Shown: positions 8,455 through 17,971 of the stretch, in pieces
Position numbering within the stretch: position 1 is the stretch's first letter
Layout: every line of letters begins with the position of its first letter
Assembly (NCBI GenBank): GCA_900769355.1
Contig: CAAGGG010000022.1
Span: 1-41,680, forward strand
DNA: 41,680 bases
Source of the DNA: Candidatus Gastranaerophilales bacterium
GTDB taxonomy: Bacteria; Cyanobacteriota; Vampirovibrionia; Gastranaerophilales; Gastranaerophilaceae
Reading direction: 5' to 3'
The notes under the pieces: model-generated
What the model was told of the DNA's origin: nothing
Database searches by the model: none
The model's input: the letters and a program-made list of their open reading frames with translations, nothing else
Translations under genes and position numbers: made by a program

Positions 8455-10053
8455 CTACTCAAACAACGCATTAATCTTGTCTAAAATATCTTGCGGATCA
8501 ATTTCGTTCGTAATCTTATTGATATCCTGAGCGACCTGATAAAGTTTTGCAGCTTCAATTTTATCCCCGGTAATCGCAATCGCACGAGCAAGATTAAAAT
8601 GCGCCAACGCATAATTCGGGTTACACTCAATTGACTTTTTAAACAAATCTGCAGCCTGCTTTACCCTACCTAAATCGTCAAGATAAATTACACCCATATT
8701 GTTGTATGCAATGTCGTAGCTTGGATCAAATTTTATCGCCAACCCATATTCCTTTAACGCTTCATCAATATCACCTTTTCCCCAGTATAAAAAGCCCAAA
8801 TTACAGTGAATTTTTGCATTTTCAGGGTCAAGGTCAAGAGCGTTTCTGTAAACCTGCAAAGCGTTGTCAATATCTTCTTTGTCATAAAATGCGCTACCCA
8901 AATTTACATAAATATCAATATCTTTCGGCGTCAAAAGATATGCGCTTTGATAAGAAGAAATTGCTGCGTCCAAATCCTGCTTAGATTCTTGATAAACGAA
9001 GCCCAATGTCTGATTTACAACACTTGTCCACTGTTTTTTAGGGTTAAGTGTAACCGCAGTTTGAAAATGCGAAATCGCGCCGTCAATATCTCCTTTTACA
9101 TACAAAATATTAGCCAAATTTGAATGAACATCAGGCATATTCGGCATAATCTGGATTAATTTTTCATAAATCTCAACCGCAGAATCGTAATCACCTTGTT
9201 CTTCATAAGCCTGACACAAATGTCTATAAGCCGGAATATTCAAGCTATCCAACCAAATTGCCATTCTATATTCGGTCACAGCATCATCAAATTGTCCTAA
9301 AGAACGATAAATATCTCCGAGCAAGCAATATAGCGGAATAAACCCCGGAGCCTTATTAACAGCTTCTCTATAAACGTCCAAAGCTTCACTCAAACGGTTT
9401 GCTTGAACAAGATATGAACCTTTCACTAACATTGGCAAAAATTTAGCATAAGAAATCATTTTGGCAACGTTTCCAACCGCAATCTTATCAAACGGCAACG
9501 TCATCAAAGACAACAAAAGTTCAAATTTTGCCAAAAACGCATTTTTAAAACTTCTTGCAGAAGAAACGCTATACAAATTCGACAACAAAAAATGGGCAGA
9601 AGAATTCGCACATGGCATAACTTCAACAGCCTTTCTCGCATTCATCACCGCATCAGAAAAACGAGCTTTTTTAGTATAGGCTTCAGCCAAAAGATAGTAT
9701 GCTTTTCCAAGTTTTGAATCCTTAGAAACCGCAGTATCAAGATAGTTTATCGCCTTGTCCAAATCGCCTTTAAAATAATGTGCTTGTCCTATTTTAAAAT
9801 AAATTTCCGCAGAATCAATATATGTTTCTAACGCGCGCTGATACTCTGTTATAGCCTCATCAATATATTGGCAAGAATTGTAAATATCCAAATGCCATGC
9901 CAAGTACAAGTCACCAAGTCTCACGTGCAAATCTGCGTTTGTCGGATCATCTTGAAGTCCTATTTGGCAAAGTTCAATAGCACTTTTTACGTTTCCTGTT
10001 TTGTAAACCTTATTAATCTTTTTTTCCAGTTGTTTTGTATTATTCATAGTCAT
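8455..10053 (-). CDS. Tetratricopeptide-repeat protein
   Basis: The 532-residue protein is almost entirely TPR repeats of 34 residues, about a dozen copies recognisable by W/L..G..Y...G, A...Y..A and P spacings (for example GDLYLAW, GQAHYFKGDLDKAINYL, GSAFYDKEDIDNALQVY, GFLYWGKGDIDEALKEY). It has no signal peptide or catalytic domain and so is likely a protein-interaction scaffold. A promoter TTGTAA (10085-10090), 17 bp, TATAAA (10062-10067) on the minus strand ends eight bases before ATG 10053, pointing to a leaderless mRNA. A second ATG two codons on (10047) is the alternative start. Confidence 0.88.
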   Translation of the reverse strand: MTMNNTKQLEKKINKVYKTGNVKSAIELCQIGLQDDPTNADLHVRLGDLYLAWHLDIYNSCQYIDEAITEYQRALETYIDSAEIYFKIGQAHYFKGDLDKAINYLDTAVSKDSKLGKAYYLLAEAYTKKARFSDAVMNARKAVEVMPCANSSAHFLLSNLYSVSSARSFKNAFLAKFELLLSLMTLPFDKIAVGNVAKMISYAKFLPMLVKGSYLVQANRLSEALDVYREAVNKAPGFIPLYCLLGDIYRSLGQFDDAVTEYRMAIWLDSLNIPAYRHLCQAYEEQGDYDSAVEIYEKLIQIMPNMPDVHSNLANILYVKGDIDGAISHFQTAVTLNPKKQWTSVVNQTLGFVYQESKQDLDAAISSYQSAYLLTPKDIDIYVNLGSAFYDKEDIDNALQVYRNALDLDPENAKIHCNLGFLYWGKGDIDEALKEYGLAIKFDPSYDIAYNNMGVIYLDDLGRVKQAADLFKKSIECNPNYALAHFNLARAIAITGDKIEAAKLYQVAQDINKITNEIDPQDILDKINALFE

Positions 10054-10061
10054 ATTAATTC

Positions 10062-10090
10062 TTTATAAAGATGCTTGACAGAACTTACAA
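10062..10090 (-). promoter_or_regulatory. Promoter of the TPR gene, leaderless arrangement
   Basis: Minus strand TTGTAA (10090-10085), 17-bp spacer, TATAAA (10067-10062), then eight bases to ATG 10053. No ribosome binding site is seen. Confidence 0.55.
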
Positions 10091-10164
10091 AAAGCTCCAT
10101 ACTAACTATTGTAATTAATTTTACACAAAAAATCAAGTTATTTATTTATGTAAACAGGGGTAAT

Positions 10165-11475
10165 ATGAAAGAAAACAAAATTTATTTCGTAGACGTCACA
10201 AACAGAGACGGCGTGCAGACTTCAAGATTAGGTTTAGCAAAACTTCAAAAGACAATTATAAACTTAATGCTTGACGATATGGGAATAACTCAGTCAGAAT
10301 TTGGGTTTCCGACAACTCAACACGAGATTAACTATCTCAATGGAAACCTGGAACTTGTAGAACGGGGAGTAATCTCTCGCACGAGACTTTCAGGCTGGGC
10401 ACGTGGAATTACATCTGATGTTCAACTTGCGTTCAAAAATGTTCCGAAATTGAAATACATGAATCTTTCACAATCTACTTCTGAACAAATGATTAACGGG
10501 AAATATTTAGGCAAAAAGACACCACAAGATATTATCAGCATGACTTGTGAGGCTGTAGAATGCGCAAAGGCACTTGGTGCAATTGACGTCGGAATTAATG
10601 CAGAAGATGCGTCAAGAAGTGATATTGAATTTCTTATTAAATATGCAAACGAAGCAAAAAAAGCTGGTGCTAGGCGATTTAGATATTGTGACACATTAGG
10701 TTTTGAAGACCCTCAAACAACTTATGAAAGAATTTATAAAATTGCGCAAGAAACAGAAATGCCAATTGAATTGCACTTTCACAACGACCTCGGAATGGCT
10801 GTGGCATGTTCGGTAATGGGCGCAAGAGCAGCAATTGATGCTGGTGTTGACGCTTACATTAACACTGCAATCAACGGAATGGGCGAACGTGCAGGAAATG
10901 CAGATCTTGTTTCATGCTTGCTTGCTATTTTAAAATCAGCAGGATTTCGCCACCGCTACAATATCGATCCAAATATTGATTTAAGCAAAGCCTGGAAACT
11001 TGCGAAATACACATCATACGCTTTCGGGGTTCAAATTCCGATAAATCAACCGGCAGTCGGCGACAACGCATTTGCTCACGAATCAGGAATTCACGCAGAT
11101 GGCGCACTAAAAGACAGAAGAAATTACGAACTTTACGACTTTGAAGAACTCGGCAGAGGCGAGCCTGAAATTATTGAAACAGGGCGAATGATTACGACTG
11201 GAGAATATGGCGGGATTAAAGGATTCAGAAACGTTTACGACAACTTGGAACTTGAATTTAAAGACGAGCATGAAGCCCGAAATATTCTTGAACTTGCGCG
11301 TTACGCCAACGTCCATACTCAAAAACCTTTAACATCAAGCGAATTGAGGTTTATTTATTATTATCCTGATATTGCAGCGAAAGTCATGACCGTTTCGCCA
11401 TACTACGAACCGCAAGGTGCTATGAAAGAACGTGTAGACGCAAGATTGTTGACAAAACCGCATAGGATTATTTAA
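10165..11475 (+). CDS. HMGL-family acyl transferase: homocitrate / isopropylmalate / (Re)-citrate synthase-like
   Basis: A 436-residue member of the DRE-TIM metallolyase family, which condenses acetyl-CoA with a 2-oxo acid. It shows the N-terminal TNRDGVQTSRLGL (catalytic Arg-Asp, metal Asp), ELHFHNDLGMAV (metal-binding His-x-His) and INGMGERAGNADL. The C-terminal part keeps HESGIHADG and GRMITTGEYGG, but there is no long LeuA-type regulatory domain. The opening (FVDVTNRDGVQTSRLGLAKL) recalls the (Re)-citrate synthases known from Clostridium kluyveri and relatives, an alternative entry to glutamate synthesis in anaerobes. Homocitrate or citramalate synthase are the alternatives; no leu or nif gene is adjacent. 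Start taken at ATG 10165 behind AGGGG; the frame is open further upstream to 10075, but without support. Confidence 0.8.
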   Translation: MKENKIYFVDVTNRDGVQTSRLGLAKLQKTIINLMLDDMGITQSEFGFPTTQHEINYLNGNLELVERGVISRTRLSGWARGITSDVQLAFKNVPKLKYMNLSQSTSEQMINGKYLGKKTPQDIISMTCEAVECAKALGAIDVGINAEDASRSDIEFLIKYANEAKKAGARRFRYCDTLGFEDPQTTYERIYKIAQETEMPIELHFHNDLGMAVACSVMGARAAIDAGVDAYINTAINGMGERAGNADLVSCLLAILKSAGFRHRYNIDPNIDLSKAWKLAKYTSYAFGVQIPINQPAVGDNAFAHESGIHADGALKDRRNYELYDFEELGRGEPEIIETGRMITTGEYGGIKGFRNVYDNLELEFKDEHEARNILELARYANVHTQKPLTSSELRFIYYYPDIAAKVMTVSPYYEPQGAMKERVDARLLTKPHRII

Positions 11476-11616
11476 GTTCTCACGGCTGTTGTGGATCTAA
11501 GCGTCTAGGAAGCGAGGCAGCTAAGATTTAAAAATTTTTATTAGTGGTAGCAAATTTCGTCATTCTGTACGTATTTTAGAAAAGAGGTTAGAATTTTACA
11601 AAAAGTAATACAATTT

Positions 11617-11646
11617 TGCAGGGTAGAATTTTTTTGTAGTAAAATC
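11617..11646 (+). promoter_or_regulatory. Candidate promoter of the ssb operon
   Basis: TTGCAG (11617-11622), an 18-bp spacer and TAAAAT (11641-11646). The leader of about 30 bases contains AAAGAGG before ATG 11683. The 11476-11616 stretch before it shows nothing I can name. Confidence 0.4.
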
Positions 11647-11682
11647 ATGAAAGTATTAAATTGACATGGAAAGAGGTTCTAA

Positions 11683-12018
11683 ATGAATTCAACAGTTTTG
11701 GTAGGCAGAGTCGGACGTGACGCTGAAATTAGATATTTTGAGTCAGGAAAAGTTAAAGCTAATTTTTCTATCGCAGTAAACAGATGGGACGCAAAAACCA
11801 AATCAGAAGTTGCAGACTGGTTCAATATCGACGTTTGGGACAAACTTGCAGAATTTGCTGGCGAATACGTAAAAAAGGGCGTTCAAGTTGTTGTTGATGG
11901 TAGAATCGCACTGAACAAATGGACAGACAAAGCATCTGGAAATGATAGAGAAAACTTCTACATACTTGCAAGCAGCATCAGGTTGTTGGGATCTAAAAGA
12001 GATATTCAAGAGATATAA
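11683..12018 (+). CDS. ssb: Single-stranded DNA-binding protein, short form
   Basis: A 111-residue single OB-fold SSB. It starts MNSTVLVGRVGRDAEIRY, has the NFSIAVNRW strand, DWFNIDVWDKLAEF, and the VVVDGRIALNKW block typical of bacterial SSB. It ends KRDIQEI directly after the OB fold and lacks the disordered linker and DDDIPF-type acidic tip that recruits repair proteins, as in some short cyanobacterial-type SSBs. It binds single-stranded DNA in replication and repair. Two bases separate it from the DUF1537 gene, so ssb heads a three-gene operon whose other members are metabolic. Ribosome binding site AAAGAGG. Confidence 0.9.
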   Translation: MNSTVLVGRVGRDAEIRYFESGKVKANFSIAVNRWDAKTKSEVADWFNIDVWDKLAEFAGEYVKKGVQVVVDGRIALNKWTDKASGNDRENFYILASSIRLLGSKRDIQEI

Positions 12019-12020
12019 TT

Positions 12021-13343
12021 ATGATTATCAATTCTAATATTGTCGGAATAATTGCAGACGATCTAACAGGCGCAAATGACACAGCTTTACAGTTTTATCT
12101 GAAAGGTGCAAACACTCAAATCTTGCTGTCCGACGAGATTGAGCCTGTCAATGTAAAAAGCACGCAAACTTGGGCGATATCAACAGAATCTCGAAACGTT
12201 GAGCCCGAAATCGCCTACGAAAGAGTTTTGAAAACGACAAAGATGTTTGCGGACAAATTAAATCCGGATTTTTACTATAAAAAAATCGATTCAACTTTAC
12301 GCGGAAACATTGCGGTTGAGGTCTTAGGAATTATGGCTGCTCTTGAATACGATGCGGCAGTTGTTGTTCCGGCTTTTCCGGCTGAAATTAGAACAACTGT
12401 TGGTGGATATCATTTGCTAAAAGGGGTTCCGATCGAAAGAACAGAAATGGCTCGAGATCCACACTCTCCCATTTGCGAATCACATGTTCCGACATTATTA
12501 AAATCTCAACTTTTGCCTGAATACCAAGATTTGGTCGACAGTATTGAATTAAAAACGGTTATGAAGGGGGCAGGTCCTGTTTTGCAAAAGCTTAATGAGC
12601 TTATCAAAAACGGGAAGAAACTCATCATAATTGATGCTGTCTCAACAGTTGATGTTGAACAAATCGCACTTGCCATAAAAAAATCCGATAACAAAATTTT
12701 ACCTGCCGGAACTGCAGCTTTTGCTCAGGCTCTTGGAGAATTTTGGTTTGCAGATTTGGATACAGAACACATCATAAAAACATTCCCAAGGTTACCTAAA
12801 TTCATTGTTTCAGGTAGCGCAACACAAATTACGGCAAATCAGATTGAAAAATTAGAAAACAGTGACGAAATTGAAGATGTTTTAACTATTAGCTTAGATC
12901 TGAAAACGGTACTAAATGGCGTTACTGACGAACTTGTACAAAGAATTACAACAAATCTTCGATTTGATAATGCGGTTGTTGTCCACACATCAAAGTTAAT
13001 CAAAGAGTTTGACGGTTTTTCTGAAGATTCGTTGAATGCAGAATTAACACGTGCAAAACTGGCGAACGTTATAACAGACTTTCTGGCAGAATTGACTCGT
13101 CGTGTTGTAGAAGCAAAAGAAGTAATCTTAATCACACTTGGAGGCGAAACATCTTACAAATGCTGTAGCGCAATTGGAGCTTACCAATTGCAACTTGTTG
13201 ATGAAGTTGCACCGGCAATTGCCTTAACGCTTGATCATAATGCGCAGTGGATTGTTACAAAATCAGGCAACCTGGGAAATACCAACACTTTGATTGATAT
13301 TTTAAAATACTTTGAAACACATGGTGGACTTCAAGATGCATAA
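12021..13343 (+). CDS. DUF1537 four-carbon acid-sugar kinase family protein
   Basis: A 440-residue kinase of the family that phosphorylates D-threonate, D-erythronate or related four-carbon acids at O4. The N-terminal domain shows IIADDLTGANDTALQF (substrate-binding DDLTG), YYKKIDSTLRGNI and VVVPAFPAEIRTTVGG. The C-terminal nucleotide-binding domain has ITLGGETSYKC and the end WIVTKSGNLGN. In characterised systems such kinases pair with a PdxA-type 4-phosphate dehydrogenase, and here a pdxA-family gene follows directly. I infer conversion of a threonate/erythronate-type acid to dihydroxyacetone phosphate. The substrate isomer cannot be told from sequence. Confidence 0.85.
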   Translation: MIINSNIVGIIADDLTGANDTALQFYLKGANTQILLSDEIEPVNVKSTQTWAISTESRNVEPEIAYERVLKTTKMFADKLNPDFYYKKIDSTLRGNIAVEVLGIMAALEYDAAVVVPAFPAEIRTTVGGYHLLKGVPIERTEMARDPHSPICESHVPTLLKSQLLPEYQDLVDSIELKTVMKGAGPVLQKLNELIKNGKKLIIIDAVSTVDVEQIALAIKKSDNKILPAGTAAFAQALGEFWFADLDTEHIIKTFPRLPKFIVSGSATQITANQIEKLENSDEIEDVLTISLDLKTVLNGVTDELVQRITTNLRFDNAVVVHTSKLIKEFDGFSEDSLNAELTRAKLANVITDFLAELTRRVVEAKEVILITLGGETSYKCCSAIGAYQLQLVDEVAPAIALTLDHNAQWIVTKSGNLGNTNTLIDILKYFETHGGLQDA

Positions 13344-14274
13344 AATTGCAATTACAACAGGAGATCCAAATGGAATTGGGGCTGAAATCACAATAAAAGC
13401 CCTCAACGCACTTGACCTTAATCCACAAGATGTTGTTCTGATTTCCAACAAAAAAATTCTTGATTTTTACGGGAAATTGGATAAGGAATATGAAATTATT
13501 GAAATTCCTTTTAATTTTGAAATTAAAGCCGGTGAGGTTACAGCAGAAAGTGGCGAGTTTTCATTTCAGTCTGTAAAAAAAGCTTGTGAAATCGGAGCAA
13601 GAACAATTGTAACCGCACCGGTTGCTAAAAACTCGCTTTACCTTGCAGGGCATAAGTTCAACGGACAAACTGAGATTTTGCAAAAATATCTTGCACACGA
13701 CAGGCAACTTGCAGAAATGCTGTTTTTGGCAAACAATTTTAGAGTACTGCTTTTGACGCGCCATGTGGCTTTAAAGGATATTAATTTGACAAAAGATTTA
13801 GTTGTCGAAAAAGTTTTGAATTTAAAAGAATTTTTCGCGAAACATTTTGGGATAGAAAATCCAAAATTTGCATTGTGCGGATTTAACCCACATGCCGGCG
13901 AGGACGGAATTTTAGGACGTGAAGAAATCGAAATTTTATCACCTGCCGTCAACGAACTGCATAAAAAAGGAGTTGATATAACAAAACCGCTTCCGGCTGA
14001 CACCTTGTTTGTTGACGCTGCAAGAGAGTACTTTACATCTTCTCTTGGAGAAAAATTTGAAACAACGCGCCCTATTTATGACTGCTACATCGCAAACTAC
14101 CACGATCAGGGGCTAATCCCGATTAAGACAGTTGCCGGAGACAAAACTGTCAATATGACAATCGGTTTGGATATCATAAGAACTTCCCCGGGGCACGGCA
14201 CCGCATTCGACATTGCAGGAAAAAACATAGCCGACGAAACCAGTATGATTGAGGCGATTAAGGCTGTAATGTAG
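13336..14274 (+). CDS. pdxA: PdxA-family 4-phospho-hydroxy-acid dehydrogenase
   Basis: A 312-residue NAD-dependent, metal-dependent oxidative decarboxylase. It starts KIAITTGDPNGIGAEI and has TAPVAKNSLYLAG, GHKFNGQTEIL, NPHAGEDGILGREE, DTLFVDAAR, YHDQGLIPIKT (metal-binding region) and SPGHGTAFDIAGK, all PdxA signatures. PdxA proper makes 3-amino-2-oxopropyl phosphate for vitamin B6. Next to a DUF1537 kinase the PdxA2-type role, oxidation of 4-phospho-threonate or erythronate, is more likely. It overlaps the 3' end of the kinase gene by eight bases when started at ATG 13336, the position where family members begin. In-frame starts at 13312 and 13321 are possible but add nonfamily residues. Confidence 0.88.
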   Translation: MHKIAITTGDPNGIGAEITIKALNALDLNPQDVVLISNKKILDFYGKLDKEYEIIEIPFNFEIKAGEVTAESGEFSFQSVKKACEIGARTIVTAPVAKNSLYLAGHKFNGQTEILQKYLAHDRQLAEMLFLANNFRVLLLTRHVALKDINLTKDLVVEKVLNLKEFFAKHFGIENPKFALCGFNPHAGEDGILGREEIEILSPAVNELHKKGVDITKPLPADTLFVDAAREYFTSSLGEKFETTRPIYDCYIANYHDQGLIPIKTVAGDKTVNMTIGLDIIRTSPGHGTAFDIAGKNIADETSMIEAIKAVM

Positions 14275-14397
14275 ATTTTATCATTATGACTTTTTGCTAT
14301 TTAGCTTTTTGGCTAATCACAATGTAAACAGCCTCTAATTGTAAATATCATTTAACATAATAGTAAAAAACATTTTGCCTGGTTTTATAATATAAAT

Positions 14398-14712
14398 ATG
14401 ATTAAAATTTTACCCCGTTCAACAAAAATGAAAGTAATTAGCATTGTTTCAGCTACCACAGTTGCCGCTGGTACACTTGTTGGCTTAAACAAGCTTAAAC
14501 CGCAATTATCTCAACAACAAAAAGATTTAATTGAGCAAAAAGAATTTGTTAGAAATCATGCACCTGAAAAATTTGACAAATTACTAAATGAAAAAGCAAC
14601 AACTGCTCAATGGAACAAAGCTGTTCAGGCAATAAAAGATTCTTTAAAGAACGACAGTATCGCAAGATTAAACTATATTAAAGCAGCACAAAATCTACGA
14701 AAAGCACATTAG
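14398..14712 (+). CDS. Small membrane-anchored unknown protein
   Basis: A 104-residue protein with one N-terminal hydrophobic segment (about residues 13-30, VISIVSATTVAAGTLVGL) followed by a charged helical region rich in Lys, Gln and Ala. I do not recognise the family. TATAAT (14386-14391) ends six bases before ATG 14398 and there is no ribosome binding site, again suggesting a leaderless transcript. No convincing -35 box is seen. The 14275-14385 stretch holds only a weak TTAGC/GCTAA hairpin. Confidence 0.65.
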   Translation: MIKILPRSTKMKVISIVSATTVAAGTLVGLNKLKPQLSQQQKDLIEQKEFVRNHAPEKFDKLLNEKATTAQWNKAVQAIKDSLKNDSIARLNYIKAAQNLRKAH

Positions 14713-14743
14713 CAATCGACTTTTCCAAAAATTATTAAAATCA

Positions 14744-15343
14744 TTATTTAACTTTCTTGAAAAATTCATCGGAAATAAGTTGTGAATACTTATTTTTTTC
14801 GTTTGCAGAAATCAAAAGTCTTGATTTGCCATCTTTTGTTTCGGCAACGGAAACAATTCCGCCAACATCGCCAATCGGAAGCTTTTTCACCCTTGCTTCA
14901 AATTTTACATAAGGGACTTCCTTACCATAAGAATGCATTGTGCCATGTTTTGTAACCTTCAAATCATCAACCGAAATTGCTTGGTACTTGATTTTGCTTA
15001 CAGCTTTATAAAGTTTTTCTTCAACATTATCAGACTTTATATCATCAGCCGTCAAAATTTGTTTGTTTCCAGAATCAACGACAAACATTTTTTGTCCTGA
15101 CGCCTTGTGCTCTGCAACAACAGCGTTATAGCCAAGAATTCCAGTTGCTTTTTCAAGTTCAAATTCATCATTAATATGCGAAAAATCACCAACTTTTTTG
15201 GCTTTTTCTAACATCTCATCTTTTGATGGATTAAATATATCATGCAAATATCCACCTATCAGGTCTTTTCCTCCAATTGCCATAAACCCGACAACCGCTA
15301 GTGTTATAATTATCGCTCTCAAAAAATTTTTTAAACAACCCAT
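14744..15343 (-). CDS. Unknown protein with N-terminal signal anchor
   Basis: A 199-residue protein with a hydrophobic N-terminus (about residues 8-25, RAIIITLAVVGFMAIGG) and a soluble mixed alpha/beta remainder, so probably exported or inner-membrane anchored facing outward. No catalytic motif or family is recognised. It is convergent with the gene at 14398 and divergent from mutS with only 37 bp between the two start codons, so the promoters of both must overlap there. Confidence 0.7.
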   Translation of the reverse strand: MGCLKNFLRAIIITLAVVGFMAIGGKDLIGGYLHDIFNPSKDEMLEKAKKVGDFSHINDEFELEKATGILGYNAVVAEHKASGQKMFVVDSGNKQILTADDIKSDNVEEKLYKAVSKIKYQAISVDDLKVTKHGTMHSYGKEVPYVKFEARVKKLPIGDVGGIVSVAETKDGKSRLLISANEKNKYSQLISDEFFKKVK

Positions 15344-15344
15344 G

Positions 15345-15373
15345 TTGAAATCCTTATTATATTATACTATTAT
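15345..15373 (+). promoter_or_regulatory. Promoter of mutS, leaderless arrangement
   Basis: TTGAAA (15345-15350), 17-bp spacer, TATTAT (15368-15373), then seven bases to ATG 15381. No ribosome binding site lies upstream of the ATG. Confidence 0.55.
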
Positions 15374-15380
15374 TATAACT

Positions 15381-17957
15381 ATGAAAAAAGCAGAAATCAA
15401 TCTTATAAACACAGCAGATATTAAGGTCGAAGACCTTACACCTGCAATGCAAGAATATTTAAAAATCAAGCACCAAAACCCTGATAAAATCTTACTTTAC
15501 AGACTTGGTGATTTTTATGAAACATTTTTTGAAGATGCTGTTATTATGTCAAAAGAACTTGAACTTACGCTAACAGGGCGTGAACAAGGGAAGTTTGGAC
15601 GAATTCCACTTGCTGGAATTCCAGCAAAAGCGGTCAACAACTACATTGAAAAGCTTGTTCAGAAAAATTATAAGGTTATTATCTGTGACCAGCTGGAAGA
15701 CCCTAAATTCGCTAAAGGACTTGTAAAACGAGGTGTTACACGAATTATTACATCTGGAACTTTGACTGAAAGCGACTTTTTACAACAAAATTCCAATAAC
15801 TACATCTGCGCGCTTTTCAAAGAAGAAAAAAGTAGCACTTGGGGATTTTCTTACGCTGACATTTCAACGGGCGAATTCAAAGTTACACAGGCACCATTCG
15901 AGTTGATTTTAGCAGAACTTACAAGAATTGCACCGGCAGAAGTTGTCGGACCTTCAATTAAGCAAAAAATCATGCCATTTCAAATTGTACCTGATGAAAA
16001 AATTGATTTGCCGGAAGAAATCACAAAAGTCTACAATTGTTCAAAAATCCCGTCATCTGTTTTTGACGCAACATTTGCAGAAAACAATTTGAAAGCGGTT
16101 TTTCAGGCAAACAGCCTTGAATCCTTTGGCTATGACAGGTACAAAATAGGGTTTAGAGCAGCGGGAGCTTTGCTTGCTTATATTTGGGAAAACATGAAAG
16201 AAAATGTTCCTAAATTTGACAGAATCGAACCGTACGAGCTTTCTGAATACATGATTTTGGACGGCAGCACAAGAAAGAATCTTGAACTTACTGAAACTCT
16301 ACGAGAAAAAAATAAATTCGGCTCACTACTGTGGGCAATCGACAAAACAAAAACCAATATGGGCGCAAGACTCTTAAAAAATTGGGTTTGTCAGCCACTT
16401 AAAAAGGTTGAAGATATTTTAACTCGTCAAAATTCAGTCACTGAACTTGTCGAAAAAACAAATGAAAGGCTAAATATCGGAAATTTGCTCGAAAAAATCT
16501 ACGATATTCAACGTTTGGCAACAAGAATGTCAAACAGTTCAGCTAATCCGAAAGACTTTTTGAGCTTGAAATCGTCACTTATGATATTGCCGGAGTTGCT
16601 TGATGCAACAGGCGAACTCGACTATAATCCACTCGGCTCAATTTGCCAATATAGAGATGAAATTGCAGAATATACGGCACTTATCGACAAAACGATTGCA
16701 GAAAACGCTCCGGCTTTGATTAAAGAAGGCGGGATTTTGAAATCAGGAGTTTCGGGAGAACTTGACTATTTCAGAGATTTGTTGACAGGTGGAGAAAATT
16801 GGCTTAAAGAATTCGAAGAAAGAGAAAAAGAAAGAACCGGTATCAAGACTCTAAAAATCGGATTTAACAAGGTTTTTGGCTACTTTATCGAAATTTCAAA
16901 TTCATATCTTAATCAAATTCCGGAAGGCTACATCAGAAAACAAACTTTGACAAATGGCGAAAGATTTATTACGGAAGAGTTGAAAAAGCACGAGGACGAC
17001 GTTCTTTCAGCAAAATTCAAGTCAACAGAGCTTGAATATAAGCTTTTTTGCGACTTCAGAGAATATTCAAAAGAATTTGTTTCAAAAATCAGAGAAATTG
17101 CCGAATGCATTGCAGAATGTGACGTTTTCACTTCTCTTGCGGACGTTGCATCGGAGAATAATTTCTGCAAACCAATAATTGATGAGTCCGATGATTTTAT
17201 CGTTAAAAATGGTCGTCACCCTGTTTTAGAGAAAATTTTGCCACTCGGTGAATATGTTCCGAACGATTTGGAATTGAAATGTAATTCACTTGATGCAACT
17301 CAATTTATGATTTTAACAGGTCCGAATATGGCAGGGAAATCCACATATATGCGTCAAAACGCCTTAATTGCGATTTTAGCACAGATTGGCTCTTGGGTTC
17401 CAGCAGATTATGCAAAAATCGGGGTTATCGACAAGATTTTCACACGTGTCGGCGCATCAGACGATTTAACACTCGGTCAATCTACTTTTATGGTTGAAAT
17501 GATTGAAACTGCTTGCATTTTGAACTCTGCAACAGATAGAAGTTTTATTTTGCTTGATGAAATCGGGCGTGGTACAAGCACTTATGATGGGGTCGCAATC
17601 GCCTGGTCAGTGGCTGAATACATCGCAACAAAGATTAAGGCAAGATGTATTTTTGCAACGCACTACCACGAATTGAACGTAATGACAAAAACTTATCCGC
17701 AAATCAAAAATTACAGAATTACAATTACAGAAGAAAACGGCGAAATAGAATTTTTGCGAAAAATAGTTCAAGGTGGCGCAAGCAAAAGTTATGGTATTCA
17801 GGTTGCCAAAATGGCAGGATTGCCGTCAGTTGTAGTAAAACGTTCACAAGAATTGATGACAAGAATGCAAAAGGATTACTCAAACAACCTTGCAACTCGA
17901 AAACGAAACACCGACGCACCTACCGTCGACGTTCCACAATTGAATTTGTTTAACTAA
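15381..17957 (+). CDS. mutS: DNA mismatch repair protein MutS
   Basis: An 858-residue, full-length MutS that binds mismatches and small insertion/deletion loops and starts repair. The mismatch-binding domain has LYRLGDFYETFFEDA with the conserved Phe-x-Glu. The lever/clamp region and the ATPase follow: Walker A GPNMAGKS at residues 647-654, Walker B FILLDEIGRGTSTYDG, and THYHEL. All key motifs are intact, so this organism should retain mismatch recognition. I start at ATG 15381 (MKKAEINL); the frame is open further upstream but that stretch crosses the divergent gene. The 3' end lies 14 bp from the start of the poly-C prepilin gene. Confidence 0.96.
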   Translation: MKKAEINLINTADIKVEDLTPAMQEYLKIKHQNPDKILLYRLGDFYETFFEDAVIMSKELELTLTGREQGKFGRIPLAGIPAKAVNNYIEKLVQKNYKVIICDQLEDPKFAKGLVKRGVTRIITSGTLTESDFLQQNSNNYICALFKEEKSSTWGFSYADISTGEFKVTQAPFELILAELTRIAPAEVVGPSIKQKIMPFQIVPDEKIDLPEEITKVYNCSKIPSSVFDATFAENNLKAVFQANSLESFGYDRYKIGFRAAGALLAYIWENMKENVPKFDRIEPYELSEYMILDGSTRKNLELTETLREKNKFGSLLWAIDKTKTNMGARLLKNWVCQPLKKVEDILTRQNSVTELVEKTNERLNIGNLLEKIYDIQRLATRMSNSSANPKDFLSLKSSLMILPELLDATGELDYNPLGSICQYRDEIAEYTALIDKTIAENAPALIKEGGILKSGVSGELDYFRDLLTGGENWLKEFEEREKERTGIKTLKIGFNKVFGYFIEISNSYLNQIPEGYIRKQTLTNGERFITEELKKHEDDVLSAKFKSTELEYKLFCDFREYSKEFVSKIREIAECIAECDVFTSLADVASENNFCKPIIDESDDFIVKNGRHPVLEKILPLGEYVPNDLELKCNSLDATQFMILTGPNMAGKSTYMRQNALIAILAQIGSWVPADYAKIGVIDKIFTRVGASDDLTLGQSTFMVEMIETACILNSATDRSFILLDEIGRGTSTYDGVAIAWSVAEYIATKIKARCIFATHYHELNVMTKTYPQIKNYRITITEENGEIEFLRKIVQGGASKSYGIQVAKMAGLPSVVVKRSQELMTRMQKDYSNNLATRKRNTDAPTVDVPQLNLFN

Positions 17958-17971
17958 AAGGAGGAATTATT

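Noticed and set aside
13638..14003. 121-codon minus-strand open frame
   Set aside because: Lies wholly antisense to the pdxA-family gene, whose motifs are clear.
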